Shown in pieces: positions 21,301 to 33,046 of a DNA stretch of 64,000 bases. Source of the DNA: Haliclystus octoradiatus (lineage: Eukaryota > Cnidaria > Staurozoa > Stauromedusae > Haliclystidae). The notes beneath the pieces were generated by a model. The model searched no databases. It was not told the origin of the DNA and saw nothing but the letters and a program-made list of their open reading frames with translations. The stretch's first letter is position 1, and the number at the start of each line of letters is the position of its first letter. The translations under genes were made by a program, and so were the position numbers. The stretch lies in the NCBI GenBank assembly GCA_916610825.1, contig OU744449.1:12283520-12347519 (forward strand), read 5' to 3'.

Positions 21301-24300
21301 TTCTACTATTGATTTAGCCTGGAAGAGAAGTGTCCCTTGTAGAGGGAAGAGCATTTGCTAGAAAACATTCAATGTTGTTTATTGAAGCCAGGTGAGCAAT
21401 GATGATAATTATTACATAGTTATTTACGGTGTACTTTACCATACATGGAAAATCTCTGAGCTTGAAACAAGAAATATTTAGAAGAAAAAAAAGTATTTCA
21501 AGTACAGTTTAACCGTTATATAGCAGCCAGCTGTAAGATGTAAAATGCTATCTTAGATATTGCAATGGTGACTGCTATAACAGGTTTGACTGAACATATA
21601 TTCTGAAAATATTTTATCAAGAAAAGTGGGGAAAATTTGTCTGCATTTGACCTTATATTTCGCTGTGTATATTTCATTTTGATTTTATGTATACCTACGT
21701 ATTGACGTCAATTCATCTATAATAGGAGAACATGTATGATGTACACGTGATTATGATTTGAGTATATGATTGGAATAAAGATTCATTTATTTATTCATTC
21801 ATTAATCCATTCGTTTGTTCATTTGTTCGTTCATTCATTTGTTCGTTCATTCATTCGTTCGTTTGTTCATTCATTCATTCGTTCGTTCGTTCGTTCATTC
21901 ATTCGTTCGTTCGTTCGTTCATTCATTCATTCATTCATTCATTCATTCATTCATTCATTCATTCATTCCTTCATTCGTTCGCTCGTTCGCTCGTTTGTTC
22001 ATTCATTCATTTATTCATTCATTCGTTCTTTCGTTGGTTTGTTCATTCATTAATTCATTCGTTTGTTCATTTGTTCGTTCATTTATTCATTCATTCATTC
22101 GTTCATTCATTCGTTCGTTCGTTTGTTCATTCATTCATTCATTCGTTCGTTCATTTGTTCATTCATTCATTAATTCGTTCGTTCGTTTGTTCATTCATTC
22201 GTTCTTTCGTTCGTTCGTTTGTTCATTCATTCATTCATTCGTTCGTTCATTCGTTTGTTCATTTGTTCGTTCATTTATTCATTCATTCATTCGTTCATTC
22301 ATTCGTTCGTTCGTTTGTTCGTTCGTTCATTCATTCATTTATTAATTTATTCATTCATTCATTCGTTTTTCATTCGTTTGTTCATTCGTTCATTCATTCA
22401 TTTATTCATTCATTCGTTTTTTAATTCGTTTGTTCATTCATTAATTAATTCGTTCGTTCATTCGTTTGTTCAGTCATTCATTCGTTCGTTCGTTCGTTCG
22501 TTTGTTCAGTCATTCATTCGTTTTTTTGTTCGTTCATTCATTCATTCATTCATTCATTCATTTATTCATTCATTCATTCCTTCGTTTGTTCATTCATTCA
22601 TTCATTCATTTATTCATTCATTCATTCCTTCGTTTGTTCATTCATTCATTCATTCATTCATTCATTCGTTCGTTTGTTCGTTCGTTCGTTCATTCGTTTG
22701 TTCATTCATTCATTCATTCATTCATTCGTTCGTTTGTTCATTCATTCATTCATTCGTTCGTTTGTTCATTCGTTCTTTCATTCATTCATTTATTCATTCG
22801 CTCATTCATTCATTCATTCATTCATTCATTCATTCATTCATTCATTCATTCATTCATTCATTCATATTGCATTATAAAAGCAGTATATTCATCATGGACA
22901 TTAGACAGAATGGAATGACCCATGAAATTGATGGCCATAATTCATCACAACTTTCCTGCAGCATACATGTAAATCATGTGTATGTATTGTAGGACGAGTT
23001 GTATGCAACCATGATCTCGTATCATGAATTTGATTAGAGATGAAAAGGATCGAAGGGAGCATGGTTAACCCATGATTGAACTCTTTGAATACGATAACCA
23101 TGCAAACACATGGTAGCACTTTGTAATCATTTCTATTAGCTCTGTTGAGCTCATTTTAAAGATGTTGGTATAAACCATAGACATAATAGATATAGACTGC
23201 TGATGACGTTCGAAAACGGGCTTAAAACGTAGCACCTATTGGGGATCCATAATGGCTGACACATGCTCCCAAAGTGGCGGGAAAAGCAGTGTTTTGACCC
23301 AATATTGTTGTTAGAAAATAAAAGAATAGATCAGCCAGATTATTTCGAGCTACTTTTAAAACAGCTAGATATGATTGAATTTAACAGTTTTGTTGTGTAT
23401 CACTGAATTTCGAACCAAATCCGCTAAATTATTATATCAAATTTTCACTGAAATATCCCAATTTTGTAAGTAGGAATATCGCTGCTTTTGTAACAATAAG
23501 ACATCAAAATTTCAGAGTTTGCTCAGATTTAACATGTATTAATCATCCAAGCTGTATTTACCGGACAAGGTTCATGTTTACTGCTGGTTACAGCAAAGCA
23601 CAGGACGCAGAATGAGCGTAGAAAAGTTGATATTGAAACAATAACAAACAAATTCCAATAATGCTACGAAAAATATTCAAATTTAATTCACCAAATATCC
23701 AAATATTTTACACCCCATAGTGATAATAGTTATAAAGTCTAAGATTGATGAAGATAACCACAAATTAAGTCTCATAACCAGCAGTACCATCGCAAAACAA
23801 GCGTAGCGGATACCAATTAATATCAAAATATGCAAATTTTTATTATAATCAATGTTTCCGTAGCATTAAAACCATCTTAAAAATGTTCAAAAGCAAGAGA
23901 GATAGATATATGCAGCGATTTAAATCAATCCAAACACTTTGTGTTCACTTCAAATACCAAATTGTATTGGAATTTTGACTTTTGCGGTCAGTTTACAACA
24001 TACAACTGTAACTTTTGGGCGCATCTGTCTACCATTTTGGCTGCTCATGAGTGCCACGCGTCACGTGACCCCATCAGCGGTCTATATCTATTATGTCTAT
24101 GGTATAAACATGTATTTCAACATCACACGTCGTCGTCATTGTTCGGTATGCAGTTCACTGAGCAAGAACGATCATTTCACAGAGGATGAATTTGGTACGC
24201 AATTTGTGAGCAAAACGAGGATGGTATATTGTGTTGTTAACCAGATCTCAGTATAGGCCTACCCTCAAATAAAATCGAACAATTTAGAATTGAATATTAC

Positions 24301-25493
24301 ATTTTTCAGTGCGAAGACAAAAGATGGAGTTGATTGCGCATTTGAAGAACTGGTAGAAAAGGTAATCATTTTTGAAGCACTCAGATGAAGCATTTAATTC
24401 TGAGAATTACCTCCCTTCTAAACATATCACATGCACAGTCTCGCAATGTATATAAAGATTACTTCATTGGGAAGCGCGTCGTACGGTTGAAGATTTGCAC
24501 ATGCTTTCTCTGTTGCTTAGAATTCAATTCATTTAGCATGTAAATTTTGCTCCTTCGGTAATTCTCAACATGAAACGAAGACATTGTCCTTAAAGGGGCA
24601 AAATTGACCGGCGACCGCTGCGAGTACAAGTTGAATTTATGCTTAGCGTAATTCAACCGTCTCGCTTTGAAACAATTGTTATACGCAGGCCTAACTTGTA
24701 ATAAAATTAATGTCAACAATGAACATTGTGTTATAACAATAAGCGTGCACGTGATCCTAAGTGCGTGGCGCCTGCCGGTCATTTTTGCTCCTTTAATTGT
24801 TCTAGTAGTCTGTGCGATGACGTCATTCTAGGAGAATTTACATTCGATCATTATGTTGAGCTTTTTAATGTCAAGATAAACAGTTTGTTTACTTTGTAAA
24901 AAAAAATAGAAAACGGTTGATCGTGTTAAGTACTCTGATACAAACACTTTGGGTGCTATGAGACACGTAATTAGTCTAATGGTCTAAATCACTGGCGGCT
25001 CGTGATATTTTAAGCCTCTTTCATGTCTCATTGCGCACCCAGCGTTTTCGTATCGTGTCAAAGTACATAGAACTAGGCACATTTTTCTATTCGCTAATTA
25101 CAAGGGTTTCATTACTGTTCTTTTCATTTTCTTGTGAAACAGGAAATGGATTTTGATTGTTTATATCGTATTTCTCACATGTGAGAAAACATTGTACAAG
25201 TAATCTGATTGGTTATATCGATTTTTCACATTGTGGTGGCCTATATTGGCTCACACTGTATATATATATTGCATATCTATTCGTCAAAATTATATTTTGC
25301 TGTATCCTATTTGAATCAAAAGTCAAAATGGAATGGTTCTAACTTCTAAATTAAGTTGTGATTATTGCATTTATAGATTATCCAAACGCCTGGTTTGTGG
25401 GAAAAAGATCAAAACAAATCACAAGGTGTATCATTATCAAACACAAGTTCAGAAGTCGTACAAAGCTGCAATGGCTATTGTTCAATCACCTAA
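18352..25493 (+). CDS. RAB18: Small GTPase Rab18
   Basis: Rab-family GTPase of the ER/lipid-droplet surface, acting in membrane traffic. Eight exons: 18352-18419, 18594-18649, 19851-19912, 20137-20209, 20623-20741, 21318-21391, 24310-24361 and 25377-25493, totalling 621 nt and 206 residues, the same length as human RAB18. The start MDDDVLTTLKILIIGESGVG matches the vertebrate start almost exactly. P-loop GESGVGKS, switch I DPDIGATIGVDFK, switch II WDTAGQERFRTLTPS, NKID (GNKIDK) and SAK (EASAKT) boxes are all intact. It ends GYCSIT, a single-cysteine CaaX-type prenylation signal like the vertebrate CSVL. Introns are long for this gene, especially intron 6, which holds a large microsatellite and a transposon. 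Confidence 0.97.
18811..19640 (-). pseudogene. Unrecognised antisense coding-like remnant in RAB18 intron 2
   Basis: Three adjacent minus-strand frames (19637-19350, 19459-19157 and 19110-18811) together span about 830 bp. Composition is less AT-driven than the surrounding intron and the residues look protein-like (for example RISQNVAEFCSEINTIKSTR and DIALPQALLLVNALIG). Frames shift between segments. I do not recognise the family. It could be a degraded retrocopy or transposon ORF, or chance. Confidence 0.3.
21785..22865. repeat. 1.1-kb (TTCA/TTCG/TTTG)n microsatellite in RAB18 intron 6
   Basis: Interrupted tetranucleotide repeat of TTCA, TTCG and TTTG units running more than a kilobase. All plus-strand frames stay open for long stretches and translate as runs of FIHS/FVRS. 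These are artefacts of a repeat that lacks stop words, not genes. Confidence 0.97.
23175..24102. mobile_element. Non-autonomous DNA transposon in RAB18 intron 6
   Basis: The terminal inverted repeat is about 30 bp: CCATAGACATAATAGATATA at the left and its near-perfect complement at the right. Both ends are flanked by TATAAA (23169-23174 and 24103-24108). Similarity continues inward in weaker form. No transposase is left. The 6-bp repeat could be a duplication, or a TA duplication within chance similarity, so the superfamily is undecided. Confidence 0.75.
24594..24792. mobile_element. piggyBac-type MITE
   Basis: This 199-bp element has terminal inverted repeats AGGGGCAAAATTGACCGGC and AGGAGCAAAAATGACCGGC, and lies between TTAA tetranucleotides (24590-24593 and 24793-24796). 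TTAA target sites are the hallmark of piggyBac. No coding capacity. It is inserted in RAB18 intron 7. The TTGACCGGC core also appears in the element at 32521-33046. Confidence 0.75.
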
Positions 25494-27369
25494 CATGGAA
25501 TTTGTTCTCAATTGAATTATTATGAAATTATTTATATCCATTTTGATAAATCAAACTTTAATAGGTCAATTTATGGGAGCCTATCATATGAACTATATAT
25601 ATATATATATATGGTAAAATGCCACAATCCGGTATACAACAACGAAACCAAGTAAATAACATAGACAAACGTTTAATCAACTTCGTAACAACAACTTGTA
25701 TCAATCAGAATCAGTCTAACAGTATAAACGATATTACATTGTCTCTATAACTTACAACAACAACAACAACACAGACACAAGTTTGCTGTGAAGATCAAAG
25801 TCCATATATTATAATTATATGACATATCAAGGTAACAATTTGATATATTGATGTTTCATTGTGTCTATGGGACTGTAGACGCAGTTCTTCTTTTACTATA
25901 GTTGTGAGTATAGTATTGAATGATTGCTCCTTCCATGAAACTGAAATGAATTTCATTTTGTTGCATGTTCTCTATCTTTGCAAGTTCAATGTAAATTTCC
26001 ACGTGATTTATATTCGATTATCACATTATCAGGATTTCGATTTGTAAATTCATAAAGATTGTGAATGGGTATAGTCTTTGACTCCTTTTATTATATTATT
26101 ATACTTACCTCCTGAATTTGTTTTCCATCGCAACGCACCTCAAATTGTGAAAATAAAGGAGATTTTATATGCTTTATCCACATATTTACTTTTAATTATT
26201 GCTTGTCAAAATAAAAGAAAATATTTGATATTTGTCCATACAGCAATCATATATACCACTAAAGCCAAATCTTCTGAACAGCATACACATGTGGATTGGA
26301 ACGTAAACAATTGCATTTTGCATATGGGAGCGTATTAAACAATCTTTTGAATAGGCAAATTTGATATTGATATATATATCTGCCGAAAGATGAACGCTAA
26401 TTATATTCATCAAGAACAATTTTGGCATTTTACTCGAAACCTAATTAAGACATTTCTATCCAAACCTTAATTTCGCTCTGGAGAATGTCGACAAAATCAA
26501 ATGTCAAAATTTCTGAATAAATTGTGTTGTGATATTTGTCCATATCCTTTGTCTGCAATTGTTTTCCAAAATATGTTTGACTACTTATACAAATGTTTGA
26601 CTCCTTTGACTGTAGTATGTTATCGCTATATCGTCAACGATGCAACAAAATAGGTCGTCAGAAAGTCTTCACGACAGTGGTCAATATGCTGTCCTATTTA
26701 GGTACGGCACGACCTTTGATGCGCACTTCCTCTAGACGCCGTGAAAAGACTCCAATAGACCGAATCTGGGACATACCTGGGAGTTTTTTTACAACAATTT
26801 AGAAACATATCTGTCAATATCCTGTCTCGTTTCAGAGAGTGGCACCCTCGTTTCTACTATTAATTAGAAGTATTTTCTGATCTAATATGTGCATTGCAAG
26901 GTAATGTATCATCGACCATCTCTGCAATTTCAATGACTACGCCCCTGTCAGTGGATGGAATATATCACTTATTGATACACAAATACATAGAAGTTGAGTA
27001 GATAATATAATTGATGTAATAATTCAGCTGGCCACCAAATAGAAGAGCATGAATAGAGGTTGATTATATCGGCGATCTATACCTAAGAGATTACAAACGG
27101 AAGCTTTACAGTTAACAGAGGAGACGCATGATAGAACAATAGATATAAAACAATCCATTATACCTGTATAGGTCCTGTGTGAGCACTGGTGGAGCAATGC
27201 ATTGACACAGTTGTACCAATTCAACTGTTATAATACCCATAGCCTGCGTCACAGACCGCAATACCCCATGCACAGCTAGAGACAAATCCAATCTATTTCT
27301 CTTCCGAATTGATGATAACGCAACCAGTTTTATTTTCTTATCTAAATACGGAAAAGGCTCAATTTTATT
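25494..27369. other. RAB18-PIPOX intergenic
   Basis: Holds the RAB18 3' UTR. Short (TA)n tracts occur near 25597-25612. No supported gene. Frames of 60-86 codons here show no motifs. Confidence 0.5.
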
Positions 27370-28539
27370 ATGTCTAATATTATGGATAATGATGAGTTTG
27401 AAGTCTGTGTTGTAGGTGCTGGTGTAATAGGGTGTTCAACAGCATTTGCACTTGCTAAATCTGGTCGAAAGGTTTTACTATTAGAACAGTTTGGTATTCC
27501 TCATACTCGAGGTTCATCGCATGGTCAAAGCAGAATATTTCGCTTATCTTATCCTAAATGGAAACATGCCCAATTTCTTCAAGAAGCGCTTGAATTATGG
27601 CGTGAAATTGAATCAGAAAGTGGAACAGAATTATTAAAAATGGTTGGTTACTTATCTATTGAAGATCTTGAGGATAATTTTTTTGATGATAACTTGGTAC
27701 AACTCAAAAGACAAAATCAAAAACCAACGATTTTAAATGCTAAAGATTTACAAAATCGTTATCCACAACTAAATTATAGTGGAAATTTTCGCGGCTTTCT
27801 GGAAGAAAATGCTGGCATACTCAATGCTAGTAAATGCTGTGCGAGCCTACTCAAATTAATTCAAGCCCATGGTGGAACTATCCGAGACCTTGAATGCGTT
27901 AATAAGGTCATTCCTGCAGGTCCAGAAGTAAAAATAGTCACTAACAAAACAACATACACAGTGGATAAACTAATATTAACATGCGGAACATATTCTACCC
28001 CATTGCTGAAGGAACTAGGTCTGAATGTACCATTGAAGCCTCTAGGCGTACGAGCTATCTACTGGCCAATTGAAGACTCCCGCTATGAGGCTGTAAATGG
28101 TTTTCCTATTGTTAGCCACAGAGTAGATGATAACTTGTATGTCTACAGTCTTCCATGTCATGAATATCCGGGACTTATCAAAGTGTGCCTGCACAAAGGT
28201 ATGGATATTAATCCTAGTCAAAGATCGTCAGATATGGATAAAGATCGTAATGAAGTAGATTTTATGTCAAATTATATTGCTAAATATTACAAAGGAGTCA
28301 AGGCTATTCCTGCCATTGTCGAAGAATGTATGTATTGTGTGACACCAGATATGGATTTTGTTATTGATGTTCATCCAAAATATTCGAATGTCATCATAGG
28401 AACAGTTGCTGGGCATGGCTTTAAGATGGCACCTGTTATTGGAAAAATATTAGCTAAAATGGCGTATGGGGAAACTACAAAATATGACCTTTCAGCATGC
28501 TCGTTAAAGCGTTTTGGGAATCAGAGAAGCTCATTATGA
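27370..28539 (+). CDS. PIPOX: Peroxisomal sarcosine/pipecolate oxidase-like, intact copy
   Basis: FAD-dependent amine oxidase of the monomeric sarcosine oxidase family. It oxidises sarcosine and L-pipecolate, producing hydrogen peroxide, normally in peroxisomes. It is 389 residues, the family length, in one uninterrupted exon. The N-terminal Rossmann motif is [20 protein letters not shown], followed by the FAD-binding GSSHGQSRIFR. Near residue 317 EECMYCVTPDMDF carries the cysteine position expected for covalent FAD attachment. GHGFKMAPVIGKILA is the C-terminal FAD-contact block. The protein ends SSL, a weak variant of a PTS1 tripeptide. A second in-frame ATG four codons downstream (MDNDEF) aligns with the start of the sister copy. 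Vertebrate PIPOX has several introns, so this is either intron loss or a retrocopy. Confidence 0.9.
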   Translation: MSNIMDNDEFEVCVVGAGVIGCSTAFALAKSGRKVLLLEQFGIPHTRGSSHGQSRIFRLSYPKWKHAQFLQEALELWREIESESGTELLKMVGYLSIEDLEDNFFDDNLVQLKRQNQKPTILNAKDLQNRYPQLNYSGNFRGFLEENAGILNASKCCASLLKLIQAHGGTIRDLECVNKVIPAGPEVKIVTNKTTYTVDKLILTCGTYSTPLLKELGLNVPLKPLGVRAIYWPIEDSRYEAVNGFPIVSHRVDDNLYVYSLPCHEYPGLIKVCLHKGMDINPSQRSSDMDKDRNEVDFMSNYIAKYYKGVKAIPAIVEECMYCVTPDMDFVIDVHPKYSNVIIGTVAGHGFKMAPVIGKILAKMAYGETTKYDLSACSLKRFGNQRSSL

Positions 28540-30305
28540 ATTAAAAAAAAACTCTGAATATTTCAAAGTGGATAATATATAGTACTTAGTATAGTCAGTA
28601 TATTTCAGTTTTAGTAAGCTCCAAACGCAACCAAATATTGTAGCAACAAACAGAAAATGGCGTTCATTATGACGAACGAGCTTTGTTTCACTTTTAAACC
28701 GAATCATAAATTGAACATGTTCAATGTTCAATGCTTCTGTCCCGTAATTCTACGCAGCATTTTTGTTTTCTTTATAAACGCCAAAGCGGTGACGTTAAGC
28801 TACGATAAATATCAATGTTTGACTGCTTCAAAAGTATAAACGCATATGACCCTAGGATCCTGTTTACGAATGGTTGAATAATACTCTTAATGTTCTTCTA
28901 AATTATTTCTGCTGTTGATGATGAAATGTTTATATTGGTCGTAGCAAACGAATCTTCACAGGTATAAAATCCTAATGTCCTTGACCACGAAACCGCTTGA
29001 CTTGATTTTCCTCTAGACCTCTTGGAATTGTATCATCATCTCCTTGTCTGAAAATCCGCGGCTTCTCTATTGATCCGGATCTCTGGCATAAGACACAAGT
29101 ATCCAACATCTGCATAAACATCTCCAAGAAGTCCTCAATGTTGAGTCCTCAAAATCGTGTTTCACCTTGATACGTCGATGGCAAGATCGGTACGGACAGT
29201 CATTGAAGACATCTCAGAGCGAGGCTATACATGCTCAGCTCGTAAAATCTTAGTTGTATGAACTATGAAGCAAAACCTAGGATGATAGAGTTGATAACAT
29301 CAGGTGTGGGAATTTTGAAATTGTTACCCGAAAATGTATTGGCGACTATGCTTGTGTGTTCAGGAACATGAATAATATCGTCAACAAATTCCGAAAAGCA
29401 TAGATACATTAAACGAGAGGTAAACGTGCTTGTCAATTAATTATTATACGAGGCTATTGTACTTATCATTAAAGGCGAGGCTGTTCCCCGCATTATGCCG
29501 TCAGTCAGCACCATACGACCATTGCTATCGGGTGACTCGCAGTATTTCTCTGAGAGAATTATCAATATACAGCGTTTGAGTCTACGTTTGAGGAATTGAT
29601 CAATCCCAGGAAGTTAGCTCAATTTCAGCCCATGTGCATTTTTGCGTCAACATTTGCCACCTAGTGACCTCAGCTGATATTTTTGCCATGTTGCAGAAAC
29701 ATCAAAATGAAACGCTCTGAGAGTCTGAGAATGTTGACATGGCTACAATCGGGCATGAGATTTTTTTACCTGAATCGCATTTCTCAACTATACCACAGCG
29801 GGCTTACTAGATGGTATATAAGCTGACAAAAATGAGAGTTGCATCGTTTGGTGTCCCGCTTTGAATTGTTGGTGGACCACCGTTCGTTATTGAATCTAAT
29901 ACTATATTTAAACGGCAAAACACTGACATCAATGAGACGACATAAGTTAGCAAACCCAAGGGTAAGAGACAATACAGGCTTTCATGCTACTTTGCCTCCA
30001 AGATCAAAACATGATGCTGTATTGTTTTATTCCGCGACGCTTTGGTCACCATGGATCCAGATCTTGATTCCATTTCGGTATAATACTTTCAAAGGTATGG
30101 CATAATAAAATGATTGACATTATTATTTGTTTACAAAAACTAACTGCGTTGTGTTATTATATGTACATTTAAAACTTTGGATAAAAATTAGAGTTCAGTA
30201 ATCAATGGAACGCGTACAATTTAAGCGATTTTTGTGGCAACACCTTTTCAAAATTTATACTATACCTATATATCTCTACGTATATATTCATCAGTTTTTT
30301 ATTTT
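28540..30305. other. Spacer between the inverted PIPOX copies
   Basis: About 1.77 kb with no homologous extension of the PIPOX repeat and no supported gene. Short frames at 29784-29972 and 29839-30105 overlap on opposite strands and show no motif. Confidence 0.5.
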
Positions 30306-31466
30306 TCATAACGAGCTTTTCTGGTTTCCAAAACGGAGTAATGAGTAAGCCGAAATATCATATTTAGTAATCTCTCCATACGCCAATCTAGATAATATCT
30401 GTCCGGTAACAGGTGCCATCTTAAAGCCATGCCCAGAGAACCCTGTTCCTATGATAACATTGGAATATTTTGGATGGACATCAATTACGAAATCATTATC
30501 TGGTGTCACACAATACATACATTCTTCGACAATGGCAGGAATAGCCTTGACTCCTTTGTAATATTTAGCAATATAATTTGACATAAAATCTACTTCATTA
30601 CGATCTTTATCCATATCTGACGATCTTTGACTAGGATTAATATCCATACCTTTGTGCAGGCACACTTTGATAAGTCCCGGATATTCATGACATGGAAGAC
30701 TGTAGACATACAACTTATCATCTACTCTGTGGCTAACAATAGGAAAACCATTTACAGCCTCATAGCGGGAGTCTTCAATTGGCCAGTAGATAGCACGTAC
30801 GCCTAGAGGCTTCAATGGTACATTCAGACCTAGTTCCTTCAGCAATGGGGTAGAATATGTTCCGCATGTTAATATTAGTTTATCCACTGTGTATGTTGTT
30901 TTGTTAGTGACTATTTTTACTTCTGGACCTGCAGGAATGACCTTATTAACGCATTCAAGGTCTCGGATAGTTCCACCATGGGCTTGAATTAATTTGAGTA
31001 GGCTTGCACAGCACTTACTAGCATTGAGTATGCCAGCATTTTCTTCCAGAAAGCCGCGATAATTTCCAATGTAATTTAGTTGTGGATAACGATTTTGTAA
31101 ATCTTTAGCATTTAAAATCGTTGGTTTTTGATTTTGTCTTTCGAGTTGTACCAAGTTATCATCAAAAAAATTATCCTCAAGATCTTCAATAGATAAGTAA
31201 CCAACCATTTTCAATAATTCTGTTCCACTTTCTGATTCAATCTCACGCCATAATTCAAGCGCTTCTTGAAGAAATTGGGCATGTTTCCATTTAGGATAAG
31301 ATAAGCGAAATATTCTGCTTTAACCATGCGATGAACCTCGAGTATGAGGAATACCAAACTGTTCTAATAGTAAAACCTTTCGACCAGATTTAGCAAGTGC
31401 AAATGCTGTTGAACACCCTATTACACCAGCACCTACAACACAGACTTCAAATTCTTTTCCAGTCAT
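30306..31466 (-). pseudogene. Second PIPOX-like copy with one in-frame stop
   Basis: Inverted paralogue of the gene at 27370-28539, also intronless. It reads from ATG at 31466 ([14 protein letters not shown]) to a stop at 30306 and is very similar throughout. One TAA at 31320-31322 replaces the glutamine codon of the FAD-binding GSSHGQSRIFR block (CAA in the intact copy). Downstream, about 330 codons remain open, with only conservative differences such as GFSGHGFKMAPVTGQILSRL near the end and the same SSL C-terminus. The covalent-FAD cysteine region is kept. It may be a very recent pseudogene, a polymorphic null allele or a base error. Translation from a downstream ATG would lack the Rossmann fold. 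Confidence 0.85.
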
Positions 31467-32520
31467 TATAGAAGTCGCGTATGATGGCATGTGGTTTCTA
31501 TTTATCTCTTGTAACTACTCTTCTCATCTTGTTATCAGAGCATTCCGCTTGTCACAACTGATATCATTTGAGCCAAGTCATTATGAGGCCGCAAAAATGG
31601 TCCAACTCAGAGCGAGGCAACGCACGAAAACTGCATTTTGCAATGGCTACCGACCAAAGCCACAAAACTAGGATTGTCTGACTCGCGAAACTCTCGCTTT
31701 TAAGCATATGATTTTGTCGATAATGAGGATATTTACTAAAAAATGGAATGGAAATATACTATAACTGCAGAAGATTCTCATATTTAGCTGGAAAGTGTTT
31801 AAGCCTTGCTGTATTTACGAAGGTTGTTGACTGCTTTACCCACGAGGCGAAAATGTCTTACTAAAAAGGCTACTTCAGTCGCCTCTAACAGTATAGCAGC
31901 AGCTCACTACGGATAATATTGAATTCTGAATCGTAGGAGTTGGTTAAACCAATGATTTATTTGATTCAAATAAATGGAGAAGGTTTCATTGTAATTTATT
32001 AGAACTGGTACTGGACCAGTATTGAACTGATTTGACTTCTCTTTCAAAATCGTTAAAGAAAAGGTCGAAAGAAATAATGGAAAGTTGACTCGAAGAGGTA
32101 TGATCATTGATTATAATACCAAAATCAGTTAAAAAGAACGAGTCAGCTTAGTACGTATTTAATCTTATAAGGCTATGTATATTATACAATGAATATACAC
32201 TATTATTCTAATATCACAATATGCAGGTATCATTTCGTATTTTCCCTCATTGCTATTGATCGTAAAGCCTTCGTATAAGTAGCCTGCTCGCAGACTCCAC
32301 TGTCAAAATGTAAATTTGGTAAACAGTAGTCTGCTAACTCGAGGTCAAAAGCTTGCCTTTGCTGAATCAGCACCGGGCGTGGAAAGGTGTAAAAACTATT
32401 GTCCTACAAGGGCTGTGATTCGACGCCAAGATTTTCTGGCGACGAATCAGCAAAGAGTATGTCAAAGAGAGGCTTGGTGGGCTAGGCTGCAATAACTCCC
32501 TTTCCTTTTCATTTTTCAGA

Positions 32521-33046
32521 ACGAAGTGTCTATTTGACCGGCAGTCGCAGCCATTATGGATTCAACTGCGCGTTCGCTGACAGTTAATTATGTCATTTAC
32601 TCGATCACGTGTTTCACTCGTCCCAGTATTAGGGTTAGGTTTAGGGTCCGATCACGTGATCCACCCGTTTAGTGTTAGGGTTAGGGTCAAGTCACGTGAT
32701 AACCACTCGGTCGAGTATAAATTCATTTCTGTTTCATTAGCTCTCGTCGGTTGGCGTAGGTCGTTCGGATCGAGTCTGACTAGAGTGCAGGGTATGCTGG
32801 TTCGAGTCCTGGTCGATCCGAAATTTTAATTTATTTTCATTATTTATAACCCAAAATGTTTACAAGTTACTGTTCGTTCATTATACACATGCGTTGCCGG
32901 TCAAAATAGTCACAGCGAACAGTCAAACATAGCGAATAGTCGAACATAGATAGTGTGACGTATACATCTTTGCGCATGCGCTGATGACTGCCGGTCAAAT
33001 AGCCTTGGCGCTAAATGACCGGCTGCCGGTCAAATAGTCACAGCGT
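32521..33046. mobile_element. Nested element with TTGACCGGC termini and internal TTAGGG/CACGTG repeats
   Basis: Imperfect 24-bp inverted ends share CTATTTGACCGGCAG (32530-32544; complement at 33022-33037). Inside are TTAGGG-type words at 32628-32647 and 32673-32688, and three CACGTG palindromes (about 32605, 32653, 32693) in a loosely repeated ~50-bp pattern. At 32745-32822 a segment with a B box (GGTTCGAGTCC) is bracketed by TCGGATCGA/TCGATCCGA. No clear target duplication was found. Confidence 0.5.

Noticed and set aside
21766-22992. Long plus-strand frames rich in FIHS/FVRS
   Set aside because: They arise from a TTCA/TTCG microsatellite that lacks stop words in several frames; no real protein features.
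24989-25050. hAT-like end CACTGGCGGCTCGTG
   Set aside because: No partner terminus or target duplication found nearby.
32628-32688. Interstitial telomere
   Set aside because: Only short broken TTAGGG words within a transposon; too short and degenerate to be a telomere remnant.
32745-32822. Possible tRNA gene
   Set aside because: A good B box and 9-bp end stem, but only 57-78 nt with no proper D arm or anticodon arm; more likely a SINE-like or chance structure.
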